A DNA stretch of 64,000 bases from Chlorocebus sabaeus (taxonomy: Eukaryota; Chordata; Mammalia; Primates; Cercopithecidae). Shown here one piece after another: positions 10,685-22,188 of this stretch (its first letter is position 1; the number at the start of each line of letters is the position of its first letter). Made by a program: the position numbers and the translations under genes. A model generated the notes under the pieces. That model was not told the origin of the DNA. It was given only the letters and a program-made list of their open reading frames with translations, and ran no database searches. Where the stretch lies: the NCBI RefSeq assembly GCF_047675955.1, contig NC_132915.1:201001-265000 (forward strand). The letters are read 5' to 3'.

Positions 10685-11848
10685 AATAAAAAGACAGATA
10701 CCGGAGAAATATTTTCAAAGCATGTATGTGATTAAAGACTTATATATAGAATACTTAAAGAATTCTCAAAACTCAGTAATAAGAAAACAATCCAAAGAAT
10801 ATGGATGAAAGATTTTAACAAATACTTCACCAAAAAGGGTATATGGATTGCACATATACCGTGTGCACAAATAAGGCTTGAAAAGATGCTACATACTGTT
10901 TGTATTATGGACATGCAAATTAAAATCACTGATGATATCACAACATGCTTATTAAAATGGCTGAAATGTAAAAGACTGGCCCTAGCAAATGCTAGTGAGG
11001 ATGTGGAGGAATTGGAACTCTTACACACTGTTGCTGGGCATTTAAAAAGGTCTGACCCCTTTGGAAAAGTTTGGCAGTTCCTTACAAAGTTAAACATATA
11101 TCCGGCCATTCAACTCCAAGGTATTTACCAAAGAGAAATGAAAATATGTCCACACAAATATTTATGCATAAAAAGTTTTATTTCTAATAGCTAAAAACAG
11201 GGAAAAAACCAAATGTCCATCAATAGGTGAACAGACAAACAAATTATTGTACCTCCATACAATGGAATTCTACTCAGCAATGAAAAGGAATACACCATTG
11301 GTACATCCTACAACATGGACAAACCTCAGAATAATTATGCTGTCAAATAAGTCAGACCAAGAACAAATATATATTTCAGGATTCCATTTATATGAAATTC
11401 TAGAAAATGCACACTTAACCAATAGTGCCAGAAAATATCAGTGGTTTCCTAGGGAGTTGGAGGGGTGTGAGAAAGGGATTACCAAGGGACATAAAAAACT
11501 GTTTGAGGTGGTGATGGGACATCACAGGTGTATACAATGTCAAAAAATATAAAATTTTACACTTTACATATTTTCAGTTTATTGCATGTTAGTCATATCT
11601 TGATAAAGCCGTTAAAAAATTAAGTACTGACTCATAAGCATGCTGTTATGTGGGTGAAGGAGAAAGGAAAATGGTTACTTCTCTCAGGCAGCTTCACAGT
11701 GGAAGATGGGTGGACTGTTTTTGTAACTATTAAAAGCATTATTGTATTGTCAAAAGAATAAAATAGCAGAAAAAGTTCATGGAAAGAACAATGTAAATTG
11801 AGAAATGTTAGTTTCTAATTTATGTGGGTCACAATTAAAAAAAAAAAA

Positions 11849-12134
11849 ACCCATCCTGGCTAACACGGTGAAACCCCGTCTCTGCTAAAAAAATACAAAA
11901 AATTAGCCGGGGTGGTGGCGGCGCCTGTAGTCCCAGCTACTCGGGAGGCTGAGGCCGGAGAATGGCGGGAACCCGGGAGGCTGAGGCAGGAGAATGGCCG
12001 GAACCCGGGGGGCTGAGGCAGGAGAATGGCGGGAACCCGGGAGGCGGAGCTTGCAGTGAGCCGAGATCGCGCCGCTCACTCCAGCCTGGGCGACACAGTG
12101 AGACTCCGTCTCAAAAAAACAAAACAAAACAAAA
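11849..12134 (+). mobile_element. 5'-truncated AluY with internal 32-bp triplication
   Basis: It begins mid left monomer at CCATCCTGGC. The segment GGCTGAGGC...GAACCCG recurs at 11947, 11979 and 12011 with an exact 32-bp period. Confidence 0.9.
11947..12042. repeat. 3 x 32-bp tandem repeat inside Alu
   Basis: Three near-identical units differing by C/A and G/C at two positions; the normal Alu sequence GGCGGAGC follows at 12043. Confidence 0.9.
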
Positions 12135-12441
12135 CTCTGCATTTTTTTTTTTTTCTTTTTGAGGCGGAGTCTCCCTCTGCCCCCCAGGCTGGAGTGAGTG
12201 GCGTGATCTCGGCTCACTGCAAGCTCCGCCCCCCGGGTTCCCGCCATTCTCCTGCCTCAGCCTCCCAAGTAGCTGGGACCACAGGCGCCGCCACCACACC
12301 AGGTTACTTTTTTTTTTGTATTTTTAGCACAGACGGGGTTTCACCGTGTTAGCCAGAATGGTCTCGATCTCCTGACCTCGTGATCTGCTCGCTCAGCCTC
12401 CCAAAGTGCTGGGATTACAGGCTGAACCACCGCGCCCGGCC
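12135..12441 (-). mobile_element. AluY, tail-to-tail with the preceding Alu
   Basis: Antisense Alu starting about 20 bp after the A tail of the sense Alu, so the two can pair as a hairpin of about 260 bp per arm. Confidence 0.9.
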
Positions 12442-12670
12442 CACACCTACACAGATCTTCATCACCCAGTGCAAAGTTACTCACTCCTCTTCCATTGTTT
12501 GAAAGTTTGAACTACGATCAGTTGCAGTTTCTTTCTTGGAATGTCCACCAGTTGAATACGATGTCAACAGAAAAATTTTTCTTTGGATCTCTCAATGCCT
12601 CAATCTCTCAAGCACCTCCACAAATTGTCCCTTTCTCTCTTCTTTCCTACCACCACCTTTTGCCTCCAAC

Positions 12671-13257
12671 GTGTCTGGAGTTGGTTCCTTCTGGTGGATT
12701 CTTGGTCTCACTGACTTCAAGAATGAAGCTGTGGACCTTCGTGGGGTTACAGCTCTTACAGGAGTGACGAACCCAAAGAGTGAGCAGCAGCAAGATTTAT
12801 TCTGAAGAGCGAAAGAACAAAGCTTCCACAGCTGGAAGAGGATCCCAGTGGGTTGCTGCTGCTGACTGGGGTGGCCAGCTTTTTTTCCCTTATTTGTCCC
12901 TGCCCAAGTCCTGCTGATTGGTCCATTTTACAAAGTGCTGATTGGTGCATTTACAATCCTTTAGCTAGACACAGAGCGCTGATTGGTGCATTTACAATCC
13001 TTTAGCTAGACACAGAGCACTGATTGGTGCATTTACAATCCTTTAGCTAGACACAGAGCACTGATTGGTGCATTTACAATCCTTTAGCTAGACACAGAGC
13101 GCTGATTGGTGCATTTTTTACAGAGTGCTGATTGGTGCATTTACAAGCCTTTAGCTAGACACAGAGCACTGATTGGCGCATTTACAGTCCTCTAGCTAGA
13201 CAGAAAAGTTCTCCAAGTCCCACTGGAGCCAGCAACTCCAGCTAGCTTCACCTCTCA
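12671..13257 (-). mobile_element. HERV-9-type solitary LTR (LTR12-like)
   Basis: Antisense LTR. Its 5' end is the TGAGAGGTGAAG start (complement of 13246-13257) and its 3' end lies near 12671. U3 has eight TGATTGG (inverted CCAAT) boxes, five of them at an exact 41-bp period (12937, 12978, 13019, 13060, 13101). A minus-strand AATAAA signal is at 12796-12801. The family's TATA-like AATAAAAG, as I recall it, reads as an A-run here (12879-12886). Imperfect CAACG/CAAAG flanks could be the target duplication. No internal viral genes are present. 12442-12670 and 13263-13552 are unique. Confidence 0.85.
12913..13176 (-). repeat. LTR12 U3 tandem enhancer repeats (41-bp unit)
   Basis: Units read GCTGATTGGTGCATTTACAA followed by TCCTTTAGCTAGACACAGAG. 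Each carries one CCAAT box on the minus strand; two shortened units (24 and 26 bp) flank the regular block. Confidence 0.9.
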
Positions 13258-13552
13258 CAAAGATCTGGGATTTCTTGGAGAGGTTGGTAGACTGACTTGA
13301 GACCACCGATTCTGTGCTCCTTGTCCCAGCATGCCTTTCATGCTATGCCTCTGTGTGACCCCTCAGTACCTGTTAAGCCCCAGGTTTGCTGCAGTGTAAA
13401 TTAATTCCAGAAAAGTGTCCCCAGAGTGAGTGCAAGTGTGAATCCTCACTGGACACGAAACGTCCCGAAGACTGTCTTACAATTGGTATTTTGGGGTAAT
13501 TTGAGATGACCACAGTTTCCTTCCACTGCTGGGTGCCTAAAAAAACTGCCCA

Positions 13553-13822
13553 GACTGGGCGGGGTTGCTCAAGCCTGTAATGCCAGCACTTTGGGAGTCC
13601 AAGGCAGGCGGATCACGAGGTCAAGAGATCAAGACCATCCTGTCCAACATGCTGAAGCCCCATCTCTACTAAAAATACAAAAATTAGCTGGGCGTGGTGG
13701 CGCTGCCTGTAGTCCCAGCTACTCAGGAGGCTGAGGCAGGAGAATCACTTGAATCCAGGAGGTGAGTCGAGATCGCACCACTGCACTCCAGCCTGGCGAC
13801 AGAGCGAGACTGTGTCTCAAAA
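13553..13822 (+). mobile_element. Alu with diagnostic right-monomer deletion
   Basis: Sense Alu with CCAGGAGGTGAGTCGAGATC, missing the usual TTGCAG run. It shares an 89-bp identical block with the Alu at 14192. Confidence 0.9.
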
Positions 13823-14191
13823 AATATATATAATAATAATAATAAACAAAACAAAAAACCAAAAAAACCCTGCCCCATGTCCTGAGAATTCTGGAGAAGA
13901 GAATTATTTGGCTTTCATGTCCTCTCCGCAGAATCCTTGGACCTCGGCACACGAGGAGGGTGGCAACGTGCTGGGACCTCCCAGAGTTCAGTGCTCACTA
14001 TAGATGGAATCACAGAAATGTTGTGTTCTCACTAAGGCTACGGGGCTCATCTTCACAAAGCTCAGAAATCATAGAAATTCAAGACTGAAATAGTAAAGTG
14101 TCGTCAATCAACTGCGAAGTGACTTTACTTCTCTCTGGGAATTGGGATGGCTTAAGCCAAGTCACCTGGCATTCCTTAGACAGTTAAAGTC
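13823..14191. other. Unique sequence with short (ATA)n
   Basis: (TAA)n at 13829-13844; the remainder is unrecognised. Confidence 0.45.
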
Positions 14192-14455
14192 GGCCGGGCA
14201 CGGCGGCTCACGCTGGAATCCCAGCACTTCGGGAGGCCGAGGCTGGATCACGAGGTCAAGAGATCAAGACCATCTTGACTAACATGGTGAAACCCCGTCT
14301 CTACTAAAAATAGAAAATTAGCCAGGGAGTGCGGGCTTGTAGTCCCAGCTACTCAGGAGGCTGAGGCAGGAGAATCACTTGAATCCAGGAGGTGAGTCGA
14401 GATCGCACCACTGCACTCCAGCCTGGGCGACAGAGCGAGACACCGTCTCAAAAAA
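14192..14455 (+). mobile_element. Alu sharing the same deletion
   Basis: Sense Alu; 14338-14426 is identical to 13708-13796. The tail runs into a short (CA)n to about 14473. Confidence 0.9.
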
Positions 14456-14549
14456 AAAAACACACACACACCACTAAGGTCATCCTCACTGTGTCTAGCA
14501 AAACAAAGTAGATTTGCAAACCCTGTGAAAGATTATCATGAAAGATTCA

Positions 14550-16190
14550 GGTACGATTCTATATCATGTCATGGGACTTATACCTTTTTTGAAGTTAATT
14601 TGTTTTTATACAAGCATTATGTGTGGTAATGACATCAGGGTAAACGGGGTATCCATCACTTCAAGCATTTATCATTTGTGTCAGGAACGTTCCAGTCATA
14701 GTCTTTTAGTTATTTTAAAATATATAATACATTATTGTTGACTATAGCCACCCTGTTGTGCTATCAAATACTGAACTTTATTTATCCTATCTAACTACAT
14801 TTTTGCATTTATTAACTGTCCCCACTTTTCCCTTCCTCCCCACTATCCTTTCCAGCCTCTGGTAGCCATTATTCTACTCTCTATCTCTATGAGTACAATT
14901 ACTTTAATTTTTAGTTCCCACATATGAGTTAGAATATGTGATATTTGTCTTTCTGTGTCTTAACATAATATCCTCCAGTTCCATCCATGTTGTTCTTTTT
15001 TATGGCTGAATAGTAGTCCATCGTGCATCTATACCTAGTTTTCTTTTTCTTTTCTTTTTCTTTTTTTTTTGAGACAGAGTCTTACTTTGTCGCCCAAGCT
15101 GCTGGAGTGCAGTGGCACAATCTTGGCTCACTGCAACCTCCACCTCCTGGGTTCATGCTATTCTCCTGCCGCAGCCTCCCAAGTAGCTGGGACTACAGGC
15201 ACTCACCACCACGCCCGGCTAATTTTTTTGTATTTTTAGTAGAGACAGGGTTTCACCGTGTTAGCCAGGATGATCTCAATCTCCTGACCTCGTGATCTGC
15301 CCACCTCGGCCTCCGAAAGTGCTGGGATTACAAGCGTGAGCCACCGCGCCCGGCCATATGTACCTAGTTGTCTTTACCCACTTATGTGCTGATGGACACT
15401 TAGGTTGATTCCAAATCCTGGCTATTGTGAATAGCACTGCAGTAAACATGATAGTGCAGACATCTCTTTGATACACTGGTTTCCTTTCTTTTGGGCATAT
15501 ACCTCACAGTGGCACTGCTGGATCACATGCTAGTTCTATTAGTTTCATGAGGAGCTTCCATACTGTTCTCCATAGTGACTGTACTAATTCACATTCCCAC
15601 CAACAGCGCACAGTGAGGGCTCCCTTTTCTCCATATCCCGGACAGCATTTGTTATTTTTTGTCTTTTGAGTACAAGCCATTTTAACTGGGGTAAGATAGT
15701 ATCTCATTGCAGTTTTGATTTGCATTTCTCTGATTAATGACATTGAGCATTTTTTTCATATTTCTGTTGGCCATTTGTATGTCTTCTTTTGAAAAATGTC
15801 TATTTAGATATTTTGCCCATTTTAAATTGGATTATTTGATTTTTTTCCCTATTGAGCGGTTTTAGCTCTTCACATATTCTGGCTTTTAATTTCTTGTCAG
15901 ATAGGTAGTTTGCAGATAATTTCCCCCATTCTGTGGGTTGTCTCTTCACTTTGTTGATTGTCTCCTATGCTGTGCCGAAGCTGTTTAGCTCAATGTGATC
16001 CCATCTGTCCACTTCTGCTTTGGTTGCCTATACTTTTGAGGTATTACTCAAGAAATCTTTGACCAGACAGACCAATGTCCTAGAGAGTTTCTCCAGTGTT
16101 TTCTTTTAGCAGTTTCATAGTTTCAGGTCTTAGATTTAGGGACTTACACTTTTTAAAAACCCATGAAATGTATGCCACTTTTAAAGATTC
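14550..16190 (-). mobile_element. L1 (L1MA-like) 3' part
   Basis: Antisense ORF2 end and 3' UTR (GTATCCATCACTTCAAGC, CCATCCATGTTGTTC, TGGCTATTGTGAATAGCA), interrupted by an Alu at 15041-15354. Fossil. Confidence 0.85.
15041..15354 (-). mobile_element. AluY/S inside L1
   Basis: Full-length antisense. TSD TACCTAGTT at 15032-15040 and 15361-15369. Confidence 0.92.
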
Positions 16191-16219
16191 GAGTTCATGC
16201 TCAAAATATAATTTGAGGC

Positions 16220-16517
16220 GGCTGGGCATGGTGGCTCACGCCTGTAATCCCAGCACTTTGGGAGGCCGAGACGGGCGGATCATGAGGTCAGGAGATAGAG
16301 ACCATCCTGGCTAACACGGTGAAACCCCGTCTCTACTAAAAAAAAAAATACAAAAAATTAGCTGGGCGTGGTGGCGGGTGCCTGTAGTCCCAGCTACTCT
16401 GGAGGCTGAGGCAGGAGAATGGTGTGAAACTGGGAAGTGGAACTTGCAGTGAGCTGAGATTGTGCCACCACACTCCAGCCCGGGCGACAGAGCAAGACTC
16501 TGTCTCAAAAAAAAAAT
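16220..16517 (+). mobile_element. Alu
   Basis: Full-length sense Alu whose A tail passes into an AT microsatellite. Confidence 0.92.
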
Positions 16518-16832
16518 ATATATATATATATATAAAAATTACATTATATATAATATATAACATTATATAGATTATGTAATACAGAACATAGAATATATAT
16601 TCTATATTATATAATACAGAATATATAATGTATAATATATAATATATATTGCAGTTTTGATTTGCATTTCTCTGATTAATGACATTGAGCATTTTTTTTC
16701 ATATTTCTGTTGGCCATTTGTATGTCTTCTTTTGAAAAATGTCTATTTAGATATTTTGCCCATTTTCAATTGGATTATATAATATATAAAATATATAATA
16801 TATACAATATATATTATATATATATAATCTGA
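16516..16832. repeat. AT-rich hairpin-prone tract with embedded L1 duplicate
   Basis: Alternating AT sequence (16516-16648 and 16775-16832) flanks a 130-bp block nearly identical to 15707-15835. The AT arms are self-complementary. Confidence 0.85.
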
Positions 16833-16876
16833 GGCATAAAGTTCACCCATGAGAAGTTTGCCAGTATTATGGCATT

Positions 16877-16988
16877 TGTTTTTTTAAACAGAGTCTCACT
16901 CTGTCGCCCAGGCTGGAGTGCAGTGGCGCAATCTCAGCTCACTGCAGCCTCCGCCTCCCAGGTTCAAGCGATTCTCCTGCCTCAGCCC
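16877..16988 (-). mobile_element. Alu fragment (3' part only)
   Basis: About 110 bp of antisense Alu, stopping at CTCAGCCCC. 16990-17310 is unique. Confidence 0.85.
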
Positions 16989-17310
16989 CTTAAACTGAAA
17001 ATGTGAAAATTATTTATGACTGTAGCTAGAGATTTGGCAAAGCTTTACTTCATATCTTGATAAATCATCCAAACACTGAAGAGCATTTGTGTTCAACTAA
17101 GATAGAACTAGAATTAATAGGGTGATGTCATCAAAACATGTATATTATTAATTCTTAATGGCATGACATTATTTTCCCTGTTGGAGACATTTAATATCCT
17201 GGAATAAGAGTGAAGAGCAATATTTTAGGATATAAGTGCTGTTGCTCTATTATAACCCTGCATAGGGCCACCTACATACAAAACTGTTTTTCTCTTTCCA
17301 TCATTTCTTC

Positions 17311-17604
17311 CTTTTTTTTTCTTTTGAGACAGAGTCTCGCTCTGTCACCCAGGCTGGAGTGCAGTGGAGCGATCTTGGCTCACTGCAACCTCTGCCTCCT
17401 GGATTCAAGGGATTTTCCTGCCTCAGCCTTCCCAGTAGCTGGGACTATAGGCACTACCCCCACGCCTGACTAATTTTTGTATTTTTAGTGAAGACAGGGT
17501 TTCACCATGTTGGCCAGGATTGTCTCAAACTTCTGACCTCGTGATCCACCTGCCTCGGCCTCCCAAAGTGCTGGGATTACAGGTGTGAGCCACTGAGCCC
17601 AGCC
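17311..17604 (-). mobile_element. Alu (S-type)
   Basis: Full-length antisense. Imperfect TSD CATTTCTTCC / CATTTATTCC. Confidence 0.92.
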
Positions 17605-17753
17605 ATTTATTCCTTTTTCACTCTTTGGAGTTCTTACCTTCTGACCAAAGTCATGGATCAAATAGGTGTCATAAGTTGCTCCTTTGTACCTACAGGTACA
17701 GGGCCATGTACCCATCAAATGCTCGTTAAATTGATGTGATAATAAGGGAATAT

Positions 17754-18016
17754 AGCCAGGTGCAGTGGCTCATGCCTATAATCCCAGTGGGCGGATTGGC
17801 GAGACCAGGAGTTTGAAACCAGCCTGGGCAACATGATGAGACCCTATCTCTACAAAAAATACAAACTATTAGCTGGGTGTGGTAGTGTGTGCCTCTAGTC
17901 CCAGCTACTTGGGAGGCTGAGGTGGGAGTTTCGCTTGAGCCCAGCAGGTCAAGACTGCAGTGAGCCAATATTGCATCACTGCACTCCAGCCTGGGCAACA
18001 GAGTGAGACTCTGACT

Positions 18017-18048
<32 letters not shown>
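17754..18048 (+). mobile_element. Alu (J/S) with left-monomer deletion
   Basis: The sense Alu lacks the ACTTTGGGAGG region after CCCAG and carries an uninterrupted A tail of about 30 bases. Confidence 0.9.
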
Positions 18049-18049
<1 letters not shown>

Positions 18050-18051
<2 letters not shown>

Positions 18052-18840
18052 GGGGGGAATTTTTTGGGAAAATTTCCAGTGACTATTGAGAGAGGCAGTA
18101 GACTGTATTGGTTAAGAGCTGTCTTGGTTTGGGTCCTCCCAAAAGCAGACTCTGAGACAAGAATTTAGGTGCAAGTAATTTATATAGAAGTTGACCCAGG
18201 AAGCACTAAGAGAGAGTTAGGGAATATGTGTAGGGAAGGGAGAAAAAGCAATAAAGGGTAAATTAATGGTCAGGTTACTTCTGTGGGCAATCGAGGCTCC
18301 ATGCTGCTGGGGACCCTCTGAGAGATTTTGTGAAAAATAACTCAGAGTCATTTGAGAGAGGGGCGAGGAAGCTGGGCTTAATCTGCCAACTCCCGTCCTT
18401 CTTGGCTGAGCGTCACTTCTATGAGACGAAACCTCTCTGCACAGGTCAAACAGACGCCAGTGGCCAGAGAATGTCCTTAGGGCGCGGTAAACAGGAAGCT
18501 GGTGGGCACAGAAGACGACTGTCTGGAGGTGGCCTCCCGGGGCCTAGGGGAATATGGGTGGGGCCAGGTGTTAGGATGGGGTGCTTAAGGGCTTGTGCTG
18601 AGGCTGCGTTTCCACAACAGCTGCACTGCTCTTTTTGTCTGGGGAAAGAATGTACGCTCACTTGGGGTGGCTGACGACGATTATAGGGCTGCTGAGCTTC
18701 CTCCAAGCTATTTTCATGAGGCTGCTTTGTACCTTCTTTATTGAATTGCTGTATACAGTAGAAATCATAATCCATCATTTATAAAGCTAAAATGCCTGTG
18801 AGGCAAATAGGATTGTCTCTTTCCCCTGCTTCAAACTCAT
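18050..18840. other. Unassigned sequence, possibly an old dispersed repeat
   Basis: 18120-18320 (AAGCAGACTCTGAGACAAG, GCAATAAAGGGTA) resembles an old dispersed repeat that I cannot name. A 114-codon frame at 18330-18674 shows no recognisable protein. Confidence 0.3.
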
Positions 18841-18844
18841 TGTT

Positions 18845-19110
18845 CTCAAGAAAAAGACCAGCATCTTTAACACCAGCTAACAGACTCTGTAGAGCCTGGT
18901 CCTGCAAACCTTCTGTCCTGCTTTGCTCCTCCTCTCTTATGTAAGTTCCTTGTATGTACCATGCATCTATAGGCCACAGGATCTTTGCATACGTTATCCC
19001 TCTCGGAATGCTCCTCAGCCCTCATTTCCACAGGCTGATCTGACCTTCCACTGCTGTCATCGCCCCTCTGTAGGATAAGGTTTCCACTGCTCTCCCTGCT
19101 TGGCCAGCTA
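18845..19110 (+). mobile_element. L2 3' part
   Basis: Sense L2: CACAGGATCTTTGCATACGT and CGGAATGCTCCTCAGCC match consensus order. 19111-19983 has no recognised feature. Confidence 0.6.
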
Positions 19111-19983
19111 CGCCTCGACCCCATTACTACTCCCGTCCTCCCGTCATCCATTCTCCTTGTTGGATGGTAGAGAGCTGATTTCCAGCTGCCTTACGCTTTA
19201 GCTTTTCAACACAAAATCCATTCCTAGGCTAGGGAACAAGCACGCAGAACACGAAGACTTCTTGGGAAGGGGAAAGAAGATAACTCCTTATTCACTTCTA
19301 CAGCATGAGGAAGAAACCATTTATTCTGCCTTAATTATTGCATCAAAAGTAGTTCCATAATCGTATCCTTATTCATTCATTATTCATGTAGGAAGACATT
19401 GTTTAATGCTTGAAATTCCTCTTACATATGTATTATCTTTACAGATGCTACTTCTCCTCAAAGATGTCACGGTCACTGGCTCTTCGGCCACACGCCTTTT
19501 CTGGGTACATTTCCATCAATGAAATGATTTAGTAATGTCTGCTCTTCTTTGAATTCATTCAAAAGAAAATACAGAACTGTACTAACAAGTTCTCTGAACA
19601 AAAACCAAAAGCACTGATGGAAAACTGGAGACGTTCTGGAGAAACACATAAATGGTTTTTTTTTTTCCTGTGTTCAAAAGAATCTCCCAGGAGCCTCTCC
19701 AGGGTGACTTCACAGTGAGACTCCTGCTCTCTAAAGCTCAGCTGGCAACAAGGAGCTACATGATTTTTAAAAAGATATAAACACCAGTGATGAGAATGTT
19801 GGGGAATGTTCATCTCATCCCACACGCAGCTTTATCAGAGGGCTCCTTCCTCTGAAAAGGCTAGTGGTAAATATAGAAAGAGGGGATGCTTATAATTCTC
19901 CTCGACTAATTTTATCTTTTCATTTCTTGAGATAAAGGATGCTTTCCCCTCAAATTAGGTTTTAATGATTTAAAAGAAACCAA

Positions 19984-20323
19984 GGCTGGGCGCGGTGGCT
20001 CAAGCCTGTAATCCCAGCACTTTGGGAGGCTGAGACGGGCAGATCAGGAGGTCAGGAGATCAAGACCATCCTGGCGAACACGGTGAAACCCCGTCTCTAC
20101 TAAAAAAATACAAAAAAAAACTAGCCGGGCGAGGTGGCGGTGCCTGTAGTCCCAGCTACTCGGGAGGCTGAGGCAGGAGAATGGCGTGAACCTGGGAGGC
20201 GGAGCTTGCAGTGAGCCGAGATCTGGCCACTGCACTCCAGCCTGGGCGACAGAGCGAGACTCCATCTCAAAATAAATAAATAAATAAATAAATAAATAAC
20301 AAATAAATAAATAAATAAAAAAT
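19984..20323 (+). mobile_element. AluY, cercopithecid YRa-like, with (AAAT)n tail
   Basis: GGCTCAAGCC, AACTAGCCGGGCGAGGTGGC and GATCTGGCCACTGC variants. Perfect 12-bp TSD AAAAGAAACCAA at 19972-19983 and 20324-20335. Tail microsatellite at 20267-20323. Confidence 0.94.
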
Positions 20324-20335
20324 AAAAGAAACCAA

Positions 20336-21340
20336 AGTTCAGGACAAAGAACATGTAAGTAGCCCCGACTGTAATCTCAATGCCTCTTTATGAAGTCAGT
20401 CATCACATTACTTTTCTGGCAACAGTAGTAAAATAGAGCTTGGCACAAGAAACCTCACTGAAACTATTTTGCTAGTCATTCTTGCACCAAATGGCGCAGC
20501 TATACACACCCAGGGAGTATGCAGGAATTTAACCTGGGGTCCCATCTGGTAATCTGCAGACTTTAAGCTTTTCCAGGGATGTGGGAGAGGGAAGGAGGCA
20601 GTGATGCTGTCAAGCTGCTGAGATGTATCGCTGTCCTCTCCATCAACCCGCATCCTTGTATCGCCGCAGGAGATGCCACCAGTCACCCAGAAATTCTGCA
20701 GGATGAGCATGAGAATGTGTTTCATCTGCTGGATGGGGTATTTTCATGCTCCTGGCAATAAAATATCAGACTTAGAAACACCCTCTCCTCCACCCCCTTC
20801 TAAAGAAAGGTACTCAGAAGCCAAAGTTGTGTCATGTGACCTGCCCCCGGGCCATAGCTGATTGAATTAGGGGCAGACACTTGACCTAAAATGGTCTTAA
20901 ATATATTCCTTCTCTCTCAGTAATTTGGAATTGGAATTAAGAGATCTGGTGGTACCCCTTAGAAGGAAGGGATATAAACTTGGGGATTCTGAGATAACCA
21001 TCCTTGCCCAATGCATGGCTATAGATTCAAGGAAAGTCCATCTAGGAAGAAAGGATAGTGAAGCAGAAATGCCTGAAAGTAGAAGACAGAGAAGGGGAAA
21101 AGAGAGTTCTGCACGCTCCCAGGGTTCCTTTGACCCAGCTGCATTCCTGCTCTTCGTCTCTGAGTCACCGCTGCATTTTTATAATAATTTCCCATTTTTA
21201 ACTTACATGATTTTTGAAACCAGAGTCCCAACTAATACAAACATCCAACCAGTGGTAACCTTTTATAAGACAAGAGATGAGCGTTTTTCAATCCTTGTAT
21301 GGAAGTGTTTATATTTTAAGTAGGGATTAGAGTCAGAATC
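20336..21340. other. Mostly unassigned; possible old repeat at 20820-21240
   Basis: 20820-21240 (GTGTCATGTGACCTGCCCCC ... GAGTCCCAACTAATACAAAC) reads like an old LTR- or L1-type repeat I cannot name. No coding support. Confidence 0.3.
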
Positions 21341-21356
21341 TTTAAAACATTGCTGT

Positions 21357-21667
21357 GGCTGGGCGTGGTGGCTCACGCCTGTAATCCCAGCACTTTGGAA
21401 GGCTGAGGTGGGTAGATCACAAGATCAGGAATTCGAGACCAGCCTGGCCAATATGGTGAAACCCTGTCTCTACCAAAAGTAAAAAAAATTAGCCAGGTGT
21501 GGTGGGGCACGCCTGTAGTCCCAGCTACTCAGGAGGGTAAGGAAGGAGAACTGCTTGAACCCAGGAGGCGAAGGTTGCAGTGAGCCAAGATCGCGCCACT
21601 GCACTCAAGCCTCGGCAACAGAGTGAGGCTCCATCTCAAAACAAAACAAAACAAAACAAAACAAAAC
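21357..21667 (+). mobile_element. Alu (S-type)
   Basis: Sense Alu with an (AAAAC)n tail. Perfect 13-bp TSD AAAACATTGCTGT at 21344-21356 and 21668-21680. Confidence 0.93.
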
Positions 21668-21680
21668 AAAACATTGCTGT

Positions 21681-22180
21681 TACTGGCAGTGATGGAATTA
21701 GAAAAGTTCAGTGACTTTTGAAAAGCCTCAGTCCAGATGAATCCCACAGGTTCTTAGGAGTAATGTCTCTAGGTTGGGACAAACAGCAAGTTTTTGCTAC
21801 TGTTTATGAAGTCACTGGGCTTCTGGTGGGCAAATGTACCCCGATCCTGTCTGTTTCCAACACTGCCACTGGTGGTCAGGAAAACGTGCTTCCATTTGCA
21901 CAAGTATGTCCAGGAGGATTCCTCCTATAAGGTAAGTACCCGTGTTGCTGGGACTCAGTCCCTTGTGAAGGGGCCCACCAAAGACAGTTTTGCTTGGGTC
22001 TTCCCAAAGCTATGCTGTTGGGTTTGTGCTTGGGTGAAAAATTATACTGTTCTGTACTGGCTCAATGTCTAGGTTTAGATAGAATAAGCTTCCCATTAGT
22101 TCCACCCGTGGGAAACATTTTTCTTTTCATGTGTCTGCTTTTCTGTCTCCCAAGAACATGAGAACAGAAGTCATACAGGA
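21681..22180. other. Unassigned sequence with one short open frame
   Basis: A frame at 21718-21930 ends just before a donor-like AAGGTAAGT (21929-21937). No homology recognised and no acceptor is obvious. Confidence 0.25.
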
Positions 22181-22188
22181 GTCTTATG

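Larger units (their letters stand above)
9970..11620 (+). mobile_element. L1M ORF2 3' part and 3' UTR, split by two Alus
   Basis: Pieces at 9970-10034, 10322-10353 and 10697-11600 read as L1 ORF2 end in sense (e.g. CAATGGAATTCTACTCAGCA at 11260). Multiple stops show it is a fossil. 11620-11848 is unique. Confidence 0.8.

Noticed and set aside
18330..18674. 114-codon frame
   Set aside because: Sits in what looks like old repeat sequence, no recognised domain, no gene signals.
21718..21937. 70-codon frame ending at a donor-like AAGGTAAGT
   Set aside because: No homology recognised, no acceptor seen, intergenic; kept only as a note.
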